From contig OY292274.1 of the NCBI GenBank assembly GCA_958496175.1, positions 10,995,689 through 11,059,688 on the forward strand: a DNA stretch of 64,000 nucleotides, given 5' to 3'. Below, in pieces: positions 55,860 through 64,000 of this stretch. The notes below the pieces were generated by a model that saw nothing but the letters and a program-made list of their open reading frames with translations, was not told the origin of the DNA and did no database searches. The position numbers and the translations under genes were made by a program. Source of the stretch: Sisyra terminalis. Its lineage: Eukaryota; Arthropoda; Insecta; Neuroptera; Sisyridae. Every line of letters begins with the position of its first letter. Within the stretch, counting starts at the first letter, position 1.

Positions 55860-58015
55860 TGATGGTTCGTGGTCTTCCCTTATCAGCGTCCCATTCCTGC
55901 ATAGAGCCCTATTGCAACATGCGGAGCAAGTTTTTGATTGTTCGTCTTTTCAAGTCCAATCATGGGTTTCCTTTGAATGAAACTTTATCTTTGAATTTTC
56001 TAAGATGCGTTTGCATCATATTCCACTTTTTTTGCCAAGCCAATTTAATTACTTCTTTAATTGCTTTATCGTTAGTGTTAAGTCCTTCGACGTTTGTAGG
56101 GAATTGATATTTTATGTAAAGTGCCTTTTCCAGGATGATGACTTGTATGGGAAGAGATTTAGGTTTATTAATTTTAGTCAGAAACAACTTTCATTGAGGA
56201 TAGTGCTTACACATTTGATGATTGGGATGGTGGGATTTAGGTATTTAAAGCCAGTTAATCCAATATGGTAATAGATCTCAAGATTTTTCAAAGGTACACA
56301 ATACATTGCATACAAAAATAATTGGCCCCGCAAACATTAATTCATATAAAACGGCTGGGTCGTTTGGTAATAGCTATGGTGGGAAAATAGACATTGAATC
56401 GATGATAAAATATTGCTCAATAAATTTCATGTAATATTTAGTTTGAGCAGCCATGTGCAGCCAATAGACTAGCCTTAGACTAACCAATAACGATTTAGTA
56501 GGAATGGGAGTAAAAAAGATAGTGAAAAAGTTAAAATTGAATAAAATTTACCGAAAAACCCAGTGAAATGTTTGTACTTCAGAAAATATTCAAAAATTAA
56601 GGAAATTTACGTTAATTTACCGGCAAAATTTTCGAATTAGATGTTTGTCAAACTGTGATATTTTCTTATGGAGATAATGAAAATATAAATTATTAGTTAA
56701 CAAGCTCCATAATACTGTCGCTATATTTTTATCACTATTGTTGTATATTACTGTTTGAAGTGTAAGCTACGATATTATTCGAACCCATATTCTTCATAAA
56801 ACCATATTGATTTTCAGATATTAAAATAATTCTATTACAAAAATTATACAGTCTAGAATCAATGATTTTTTCGAACACTTTGGCTAGATTAGAGACAAGC
56901 AAAATCGGTTTATAGTTAGTGGTTAAATATTTATTTTCTTACTAAAATGTAAGTATGATATCAGCTTTTTTTAATGGAATTCGGCCAACAAACTTCGCTA
57001 ATACATCTATTGAAAATATATTCCAGTGGGAAACAAATATCGTTAACAATTGTCTTAGAAATTTTACTACTTGCCATCAACGCCACTTGCTTCATCTTTC
57101 ATGTCAAGTATGAATTTTTTAATTTCCGTTGCACTAGAAAAATGTATTGCAGTTGTGTCTAACGGATTTATCGATGTCAATTTTATTAGTTCTTATTTTG
57201 CTTGTTAATTCCACTACAAAATCGATAAAATATTCGACGAAGTTGGATGCATGGATTTGATATCCTTAATTATTTTATCATCAAAAATTAAGTAATTAAT
57301 ATCGTTAGCAAATTTTGTGGTTTTATCAGAATTTAAGTTTTGCCATATTTTTTTACTCTTGTTAAAATACTTCTTAACCTTACTACTTTTATAATTGCAT
57401 TTTTGCTAAATTAATTAGTTTACTAAGAATTTTTCAATATGCATTATTATCATATTTTATCGAAATGATTTTTTAATTTCATTACCACAAAAAATATAAG
57501 AATTCTTTGGTTTTACATGAAACTATTCATTCTTTTGAATCTCGATCATTACGTGGTTTATTTACCTGCCTGGATTGTTCAACGTTAAATTTAAAGTCAT
57601 TTATGATTCTATAATTACGATAAATAGTTAACAATTTTATAGTTGCAGTATAAACAGAGAAAAATTCATCTGAATCTTGTATTTTCTTGCTCAAATTATG
57701 AAGATGACTATAATTTAATGCGATGTACGAAGTAGTTTTTTAACTAATATCAGTTTTAATTCCATCAAAAATACGATAATGGTCGATAAAAATGTTAGTA
57801 TAGGTGAGTGACTATATCTTATTTAAGTAAGATTTAATATATAAATTATCAATACAAGAACCACCAAATGCATTAGGTCTAGTTACACCGTTAAAATACG
57901 GTAAGTATGTAGCCATGATCGAGGACATTAGAAACATGTTGAATACAGAAAACTGGACAATGATTCTGATAATATTAGTTTCAAGTTCCTCAGAACAAAT
58001 TTGACATTGTCCAAT
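55860..58015 (-). pseudogene. non-LTR retrotransposon ORF2 remnant (EN, RT, RNase H tail)
   Basis: Read on the minus strand from 58015 downwards. First an endonuclease end, NGVTRPNAFGGSCIDNLYIK (about 57850), with TNIFIDHYRIF after it (normally DH[YS]PI). Then a linker with SKKIWQNLNSDKTTKFANDI (about 57350). Then RT: FILDMKDEASGVDGK (about 57130), VNDICFPLEYIFNRCISEVC, WPNSIKKADI, then PLTINRFCLSLI (from NYRPISL) and FEKIIDSRLYNF-like, then ENQYGFMK. The RT palm with YADD is not found. Finally KPKSLPIQVIILEKALYIKY and KLAWQKKWN (about 56060), resembling the region after RNase H in jockey/I-type elements. Many stops and frame shifts occur. The order of domains fixes the orientation. Confidence 0.75.
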
Positions 58016-58147
58016 TTCTTATAACTTAAGTAAATAACAGACATCATGTTTAAGTATTCTTAAAATACGTCAATTTGAAGATGACGCCACATTCTGGAAA
58101 TTGCTCTTTTTCGATTGCCAAGGAAAATCGGCTCATGTTTTCTTAGG

Positions 58148-58340
58148 TCGATCAATATAAGGCAACGTTGTATTTTCTACTTTGTTTTTAATTAAATTCT
58201 TAAATAAATGGTTCCATAATGAAAATTTAGCCACAAAAGAGAAAATCACATCATAAAAAAATTGCATTAATAAGAAAAACGCGAAAAGAATAGAAAACAA
58301 AATAGAAAGTGTAACATTGCCAGATATTGAAGTCGCTAAA
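58148..58340. repeat. short palindromic repeat D, copy 3
   Basis: TCAATATAAGGCAACGTTGT, then ATTTTCTACTTTGTTTTT at the left is mirrored by AAAACAAAATAGAAAGTGTA, then ACATTGCCAGATATTGA at the right. The left arm also matches 43690-43790. The minus frame at 58133-58348 is the translated palindrome. Confidence 0.6.
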
Positions 58341-58525
58341 AGGACCATGAGCCACCAATTTAAACAACTATTTGAAAACTAGTAACTTTCTGGGAAATAT
58401 TCGCAGTCCATCATTGATAAAACCAACAAATAGCAAAAACTGGCAATTGAATGAACGAAATTACAGTTGAAACCAATGACAACAATCAGTTAGTTAAAAA
58501 TTGGTACAATAATTTTTATATCAGT

Positions 58526-58713
58526 ACTAGCTGACCCGGCAAATTTCGCCAAACTGCCTAACAGACAATGAGCATAGTGTTTAATATATACTTTACATCT
58601 GATTCTCGTGCCTACCGAATATACATAGAAAATTTTATGAAAATCGGTCCAGCCGTTGTGAAGGAGTTTGGCTACAAACACCGTGACACGAGATTTTTAT
58701 ATATAAGAAGATT
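58526..58713 (+). mobile_element. short CTAGCTGACCCGGCA-type interspersed element
   Basis: Head ACTAGCTGACCCGGCAAATT. In the middle, GATTCTCGTGCCTACCGAAT and AAAATCGGTCCAGCCGTTGT. Tail ACACGAGATTTTTATATATA, then AGAAGATT. About 190 bp, with both usual ends, so probably a complete non-autonomous copy of a family found very widely in insects. The frame at 58568-58900 runs across it by chance. Confidence 0.7.
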
Positions 58714-59024
58714 ATATTCACATGTGTGTGATTACATTCTATGTTCTTTGTGTTTGCCGCTATACATACATTTGCCTATTATATTGACAATAAAAGTAAA
58801 AATTGTGTTGAAAATTGTATTATATTTTAGATATCACAAACTACTAATAATGAATGTCCCATTTCAGGAACTACCGGAATACACTATGGCAGTAGATTAA
58901 AAGCATTTTTTTAATTACAACAAATAATTATAACATATACATTATTTTCAGATCTCAATTAGTATTAATAAAATATCATTTTGAAGTTTAAAGAATCAAT
59001 TTTAATTTATTATCTTTCAATTCA

Positions 59025-59059
59025 GCAACGTTTCGTCACGTATCGTAACTTCCTCAAGC
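59025..59059 (-). ncRNA. hammerhead-like core, fourth sequence type
   Basis: Minus strand: GC, TTGAGGA, A, GTTACG, ATA, CGTGAC, GAA, ACGT, T, GC. Stem II has six pairs (one G-U). Stem III is ACGT. The first core base is T instead of C. The surrounding DNA is not obviously related to the other carriers. Confidence 0.4.
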
Positions 59060-59100
59060 GTTTAATAAATAAACATACATAAACATATAAAAGATAATAC

Positions 59101-59888
59101 AATAGACTGATTCAAAAGAAATTATGATTTTTTTTCCTTAATTATATCGAAAATATTGTTGGGAATGACAAAAAAAAATCCTGTGAAAGTTTAAGCTCGT
59201 AATATTAAGAGGTGCCGCATCGCAAATTTCGATTTTCTATTTAAATAACATGGGAACAATATTCTCTTGCACTTTGGAATTTTATACCTCACGTTGGTGA
59301 CAATATTTCGGAATGATCAAGGTATATTCTTGTAGAAAATTGAACGATCTACAAAAAAGGTGGTCGTACAAGTTTTTGATATATTTATTCCTTCAAAAGT
59401 TATTCGAGGCCAAAGTTGAACTAAAGAGTAATTTTAATATTTTTTTCAATTTCTAAACGCAACCATCAATTTTATGAGAAAATTTTATAGGACATTTTTT
59501 GTGGAACACTTTTTTTTCTATAACTTATCTCTATAAAAGTTTTTGATATTTTTTACAGGTTCTAAGAATTAAAAAAAATATTTTATGTTAAAAATATAAT
59601 AAAACAGGGAATATTATTAATTTAAAACAATAAAATTACATTGATAAGTATTTTATTTATTTCCGAGTCACAATAAATTATACAATATACAATATGGATG
59701 ACAGTCAAAAACTGTTGAAACGCGTCGTAATAAAGAAGAAATTGAGTCCCATGAGACATATATTATTATCCATTAATAAAATTACGAATATTTTCAGTTT
59801 AATGCAAATAACTTAAAACCTGTGAAAAATATCAAAAACTTTTAAAGAGATAAGTTATAGAAAAAAAGTGCTCTACAAAAAATGTCTA
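59101..59888. repeat. fold-back element B, copy 3, with a 136-bp insertion
   Basis: The left arm is nearly full (ATAGACTGATTCAAAAGAAA inward through the GTGCCGC and TAGAAAATTGAACGATC blocks). The right arm is truncated after CTCTACAAAAAATGTC. The palindrome centre is interrupted by a short insertion flanked by an 11-bp duplication (see 59641-59776). Confidence 0.75.
59641..59776 (+). mobile_element. small insertion with 11-bp target duplication and hammerhead-like motif
   Basis: AATAAAATTAC occurs just left and again at the right end of a ~136-bp segment that is absent from fold-back B copy 2. Inside, at 59696-59726, the parts are GGATGA, CAGT, CAAAA, ACTG, TT, GAA, ACGCGT, C. This gives a four-pair stem II, a GAAA strand and a palindromic ACGCGT as stem III. 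The first core strand is imperfect (TGGATGA for CTGATGA). Probably a fragment of another PLE-type terminal repeat. Confidence 0.5.
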
Positions 59889-60690
59889 AAAAACCTGTGT
59901 ATGGTAACAGGTTACTATTGTTACTATTGAAAATTTAAATTACACTATATTTTGGTGTATTAAAATTTACTTTTCAAACTTATATTTTTTTATATGTGAC
60001 GAAAAGTTGCAGAATTGAAAAAAAAAATTAATCCATCAAATCTGAAATTGTTATTTTATTAATAAGTATAACTTTTCACGTGCGTACATTTGTACATTAC
60101 CGTTTTTTAATTAGATTATCAACTACTAATTTTTTAGAAATGTTTTTTGATTGATACGTGGTTGACGTTGGTTTGTTCGAATTTTTTATGTATTTTAAAT
60201 ATTTTTAAAAGGAAATATTCAAAAGCCTTTGTGAATTCAAGGTCATAATAATAACATTACTCGTTTGTTTTAGATTTAATGTTATACGACATTTATTATT
60301 AAAAATAAGCCCACGCTCCATTTACTGGATGCATACGGAGAATAAAATATACTCATATTCTTTATAACCATATGAGAAGCAGGTTGCCAGACATTAACTA
60401 TAAGGAATGATCATGGTTTTTAAAATTCCGTGAAGAGCTTATAGAGCTCTTTGTGATCCAAAGTACTGAATTCAAGTGGGAATTTGCATCAAGTCTTCAA
60501 GTGTGTGTGAATGTATGTGTTGGCTTCGTGACCTTTTCATCAAGAAAAATACTGTGTCATCGAGTTACAAACTTAGCTCAACTTCCGACTTGTACAAGAA
60601 CATAATCCATTGTTATTGCGAAAATCTAATAAATGCTTTTTTTGTTTTATCACATACTTGAATGAGTTTCAAGACAAACTTGGTTTGATG
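59889..60690. other. no gene seen
   Basis: AT-rich. The 61-codon frame at 60476-60661 is not supported. Confidence 0.35.
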
Positions 60691-60691
60691 T

Positions 60692-60967
60692 TTAGTATTG
60701 TAAAGTCGAATAGTTTTCAATTTGTTCTCGGCTAAGTGGCGAACGTTTCATATAAAATTTGTAGATTGTTTCTTTCCGATCTGTTTCGATCCAAAAGCTC
60801 AAGCTCTCCAATTCGATATTTAACGGGACACTAAATGCATTGAGATTAACGTAGCAGAGAATGTTATAACCAATTTTTTCTTTACCGATATTAAACGACA
60901 AAAAATCAATAATAGTTGTTTTATTTCGAACAAAAATCTTCTCAAGTAATTTGAGTAAATGTTTCAT
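60692..60967 (-). CDS. hypothetical ORF, 91 aa, interrupted upstream by element E
   Basis: The frame contains LKLLEKIFVRNKTTIIDFLS, then YNILCYVNLNAFSVPLNIEL, then SFWIETDRKETIYKFYMKRS and PLSREQIENYSTLQY. Charge and hydrophobic spacing are more protein-like than most frames nearby. Element E copy 2 begins 25 bp upstream of the ATG, so any real gene would be truncated here. No family is recognised. It could be chance. Confidence 0.25.
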   Translation of the reverse strand: MKHLLKLLEKIFVRNKTTIIDFLSFNIGKEKIGYNILCYVNLNAFSVPLNIELESLSFWIETDRKETIYKFYMKRSPLSREQIENYSTLQY

Positions 60968-61092
60968 GCATACGATGAAAGCTCTTTTTATAGGGGCGAC
61001 CGGATATGTATAAAAGTAACAATTTGTACTTTCACCTTGATTTCTGCCTGGGTGCTATTATTGCCATTAAATGAATATAACCACATATAAAT

Positions 61093-62240
61093 TACTAGTA
61101 GTTGCCCGCTGCATTCGCAACTAAAGGTTTTATCTCAATAAAATGTTTAATATGAGATAATGTAGAGTTAATCAACAATCGAAATTTATAATATAATAAT
61201 CAAAGTGTTGTTAATTCAAAAAAAAAGTTTATCTAAAATTATATTAAGAAATAAAATATATAAGTGTTTTTTTATATCATTTTAGTAACAACATTTTAAA
61301 TAACGTCATTTCACTAAATTAGTATGAAAGTTTAATACTTATGTAGTACTTTTACCAGATAGGCGATTTTAAGTTTTGGTTCGTTTTTCAACAATCAAAC
61401 TTTTTAAAATCTATTTTTTTATGAACCAATAGTTGTGATCTGGAGTAATTATATTTTCGGCTGAAAAGCATTAAGGTAGCAATTTTTTGCCCTACATTTC
61501 ACTATTAATTCAAATATAAAATATTCGATACAAACTTTTTTTCGATATTTAGAACAATTTGAAAACCAATTATCGTTATTGATATTAAATAAAATATTTG
61601 AATTTACTTCCACGCTTTCCACCTATTTCCAACAATTTTGTATGTACATCGACCAAATGTGCGAAATTGAATAGCTTTTTAGTCATGATAATCAAAATAA
61701 AGAAGATAATTTTTTTTCGTTTTACATTGTATTTTCAAATATAAGTGCACATTTGTGTCGATGATGTTTGGAAAGTGTTTTCCTTATACGATGCAGATAT
61801 ATAATAAGAAAGGATTTTTGAAAATTTCTCCCCTAAAAGAGTGAAAAACGGTAGCAAAGTTTGTAAGGGATAACGTTTAATAAACAATTGAAATTTCAAA
61901 TTTAATAATCAATAAAAGTCCGTTAAAAGTGAAACGTTATTACTGCTTAATATAAAACAAACTTGGTTTATTATTAGAAACAAAAAATTAGGGTTTGCTT
62001 AAAATTTAAACTCTGATAAGTAGATATATCTGAAAAGGTTAAGTTAAGTTTATAAGTGAGCATTATGTCTTTTGTCTTGCACATATTGTAAACCTGAAAA
62101 TCCGAAATACGTATTCACAAATAAATACATTAGGGAGAATATCCCTACAAACGTTTAGAATGCGTAAGTGGGGATAACAGAGCGCATGCGTATAGCGTAT
62201 TCTGCACGCACGGACGCACGATAGTCAATTTATATATAAG
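61093..62240 (+). mobile_element. CTAG-type element H5, inserted in E copy 2
   Basis: Head ACTAGTAGTTGCCCGCTGCA at 61093, body in the same order as H4 reversed, and tail ending GATAGTCAATTTATATATAA, then GAAAG. Copy 1 of E lacks it (the flanking GTTTATGTTCTTC is continuous there), which fixes the ends to within a few bases. Confidence 0.75.
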
Positions 62241-62916
62241 AAAGTTTATGTTCTTCCCAATAGTAACTTGATTTATTAAATTATGGTGTGGTTTACATGA
62301 ATAACATAGAGTTAAAAAAAATTGTCAGTTGTTACTTTCGACCACGTAGGCGGGTAGAAAGTAACACGTTGTGGATCGAAAGTAACAAGACTGCTAAGGA
62401 TTGCTAATGAAAACATAGTACAAGTTAAATCAACAAATTACTTATTTAAAGACTTTATATTAATGATATAAACCAAATTCAGCATTTATATACTCAAAAA
62501 ATATATATTTCAAGAAAATGAATCAATAGAATGCCGCGACAACGCATAAGAACTACTGCATGAAGAACTACCGACACGAAAATGAATCGAAAACCATTCT
62601 ATTGAAGTAGATATCCTTAAATATATGATATTAGCAATACAATCATTACGATGACGAAAGTAACATATTACTTTTGTACCTTAGGGGATTATGTTATTTT
62701 TGTACCCATTCTCATTTTTAATAAAACATGTAATATTACCTTAAAACGGAACGTGCTAGACAAAAACGAATTTAAACATTGTACAATTTATCTAATCAAG
62801 AATGGATATGCAAACATTCGGATTGCTATGATCCTTTTACGACTATGTAAACAATAAATAAAAAACGTCGAAAAAGTAACTTTTGGCTCGTTAAAACACA
62901 TTACGTCCTATTATAT

Positions 62917-63068
62917 CAAGATTTATAAATTACGCAGGTTGCCCCATTAGAAAAAAAATGACGTCATACGAAGAATTTTGAAATTTGAATCAGTCTGAAG
63001 ATATGTACGAATTTCTTCTGGATACGTCACGTGACGCATGGGGCCACCTGGGTATTTTATAAACCTCG
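62917..63068. mobile_element. 152-bp MITE with 9-bp target duplication (MULE-like)
   Basis: 31-bp terminal inverted repeats: CAAGATTTATAAATTACGCA, then GGTTGCCCCAT at the left; ATGGGGCCACCTGGGTATTT, then TATAAACCTCG at the right, with 5 mismatches. CTATTATAT flanks both sides (62908-62916 and 63069-63077). E copy 1 has a single CTATTATAT (29837-29845) in the same context, i.e. the empty site. A 9-bp duplication is characteristic of Mutator-like elements; the class is inferred from that alone. Confidence 0.8.
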
Positions 63069-63237
63069 CTATTATATAGTCTAACAACGCACTGCGTACG
63101 CGTCGACTTAATGCGATTGAGGAGGGTGCTCTAGGCTATCATCTGATGGCAGCAAAACGATGTTCTCCCATTGGATAAACCTATAAATGCATTTGTTACT
63201 TTCGACCCGCCGTTACTTTTGTACCCGGTCTCCCCTA

Positions 63238-64000
63238 CACAAAAAGTGAGAAAAACTGATAATTTTTATGAATACTTCCATCAAACAATAACTTTCCTGT
63301 CATAATTTTCATAATTTTTTGCATGGACGTTGCCGAAAGCAAGTTTTATTTTTTAATTAATTAAACACAAAAGGATAAAATGTTACTATCATTAGCAATC
63401 CAACTGTCCTAACGGTATAGTTTGGGCTAATTAAAATAATAATAGCCGTCCGATCCACGAGTAAAACGAAACGCAAAGTTGTTATTATTATGATCATTAT
63501 TAGTTTATTTAAACAATTGCACTTTTCCATTGAATAAAATTTTTGCAAACTAGGTCGGGATTTTTATTCTCTAGTTTCAAACACTGAAAAGTCTAATAAT
63601 TATTTTCAGCCAAACAAAATTAATTGTCATCTGAAACTGTAGCAAGCAAAACCCTTTGAATGCTTTTCCGACGCGTTTTCCATTGGATAGTTACCGTTTT
63701 TTTTCTTTCTATAGGAGGATTATTTGTAAGAGAGTTTTAAAAGGCTTATGTATAAATCATTTTTGTATTTCACTTCTATTTTGTACTAGTAAAGTGGCTT
63801 TCATCTTAATCCGTTCAATACTCGAAGATAGAAATTCCATAATTGCTCAAAATAAAGAGTTTAATTCGTTTTAATTTTGTCATTTTTTCAACTTAATCGT
63901 TTAAACCTTATAAATAATATTTTTCTCTTCGACATGTCATCAAAAAAATGAAATATCAATGTTAATAAATTTTATTTTCAGTGTTTAGAAGTGGTAATCT
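63238..64000. other. no gene seen
   Basis: AT-rich DNA. The frames at 63357-63548 (minus) and 63656-63874 (plus) show no domain. Confidence 0.4.

Larger units (their letters stand above)
60993..63235. mobile_element. TA-flanked DNA element E, copy 2, with two insertions
   Basis: Ends GGGGCGACCGGATA and TACCCGGTCTCCCC with TA on both sides (60991-60992 and 63236-63237). Colinear with copy 1 apart from a CTAG-type element (61093-62240) and a 152-bp MITE (62917-63068). A start MPRQRIRTTA, then a stop (62531), matches copy 1. The 68-codon frame 62651-62857 lies in the shared part, and copy 1 keeps a similar reading over its last 35 codons, so it may be a transposase relic, but no domain is visible. 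Confidence 0.75.

Noticed and set aside
58568..58900. 110-codon plus ORF
   Set aside because: Begins inside a short CTAGCTGACCCGGCA-type interspersed element and has no domain.

Overview
The window is AT-rich, intron-and-repeat type DNA from an animal, almost certainly an insect. The evidence is the mix of decayed elements: jockey/CR1-type non-LTR retrotransposons, a copia fragment, mariner, pogo- and piggyBac-like DNA transposons, an insect-type Helitron (DUF6570 region), Penelope-like elements (PLEs), and short 'CTAGCTGA...CGCGACTTCGTCTGCG' interspersed repeats. No rRNA, tRNA gene, CRISPR array or prokaryotic operon is visible. Most open frames are chance frames or the translated arms of inverted repeats. 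Everything below comes from reading the sequence by eye.

Layout: 0-1 kb Helitron remnant. 1.5-2 kb fold-back repeat with hammerhead-ribozyme-like cores. 4.2-6 kb fold-back C, copy 1. 7.7 kb copia scrap. 8-9 kb fold-back F with a PLE terminal repeat inserted in it. 9-10.1 kb jockey-like LINE end. 10.1-11.1 kb CTAG-type repeat. 12.2 kb possible solo LTR. 13.3 kb piggyBac scrap. 14.8-18.6 kb CTAG-type element with a second one nested inside in reverse. 20.8-22.1 kb SAP/SWIM gene framed by ~103-bp inverted repeats. 23.6-26.8 kb transposase scrap, a 2-kb fold-back and a pogo MITE. 27.5-38.7 kb a candidate host gene on the minus strand, whose large intron holds a TA-flanked element (28.4-30 kb, with a PLE inside), fold-back C copy 2 and fold-back B copy 1. 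38.8-41.1 kb another CTAG-type element. 44.7-45.9 kb fold-back B copy 2. 47.5 kb an unassigned 128-codon frame. 48.7-49.2 kb PLE repeat. 49.5-50.1 kb leucine-rich-repeat pseudogene. 51.4-53.3 kb fold-back C copy 3. 53.5 kb mariner pseudogene. 55.9-58 kb LINE remnant with endonuclease, RT and RNase H regions in order. 59.1-59.9 kb fold-back B copy 3. 61-63.2 kb second TA-flanked element carrying two further insertions.

The best case for genuine host coding sequence is two exons (37911-38088 and 27488-27658, minus strand) with good splice signals, compatible phase and a GC-rich possible first exon upstream at about 38.45-38.7 kb. Most of the rest is layered transposition. Several insertion events can be read directly from target-site duplications or from empty sites in sister copies. 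The most unusual signal is the recurrence, in several unrelated repeat families, of hammerhead-ribozyme-like cores with a short self-complementary stem III.
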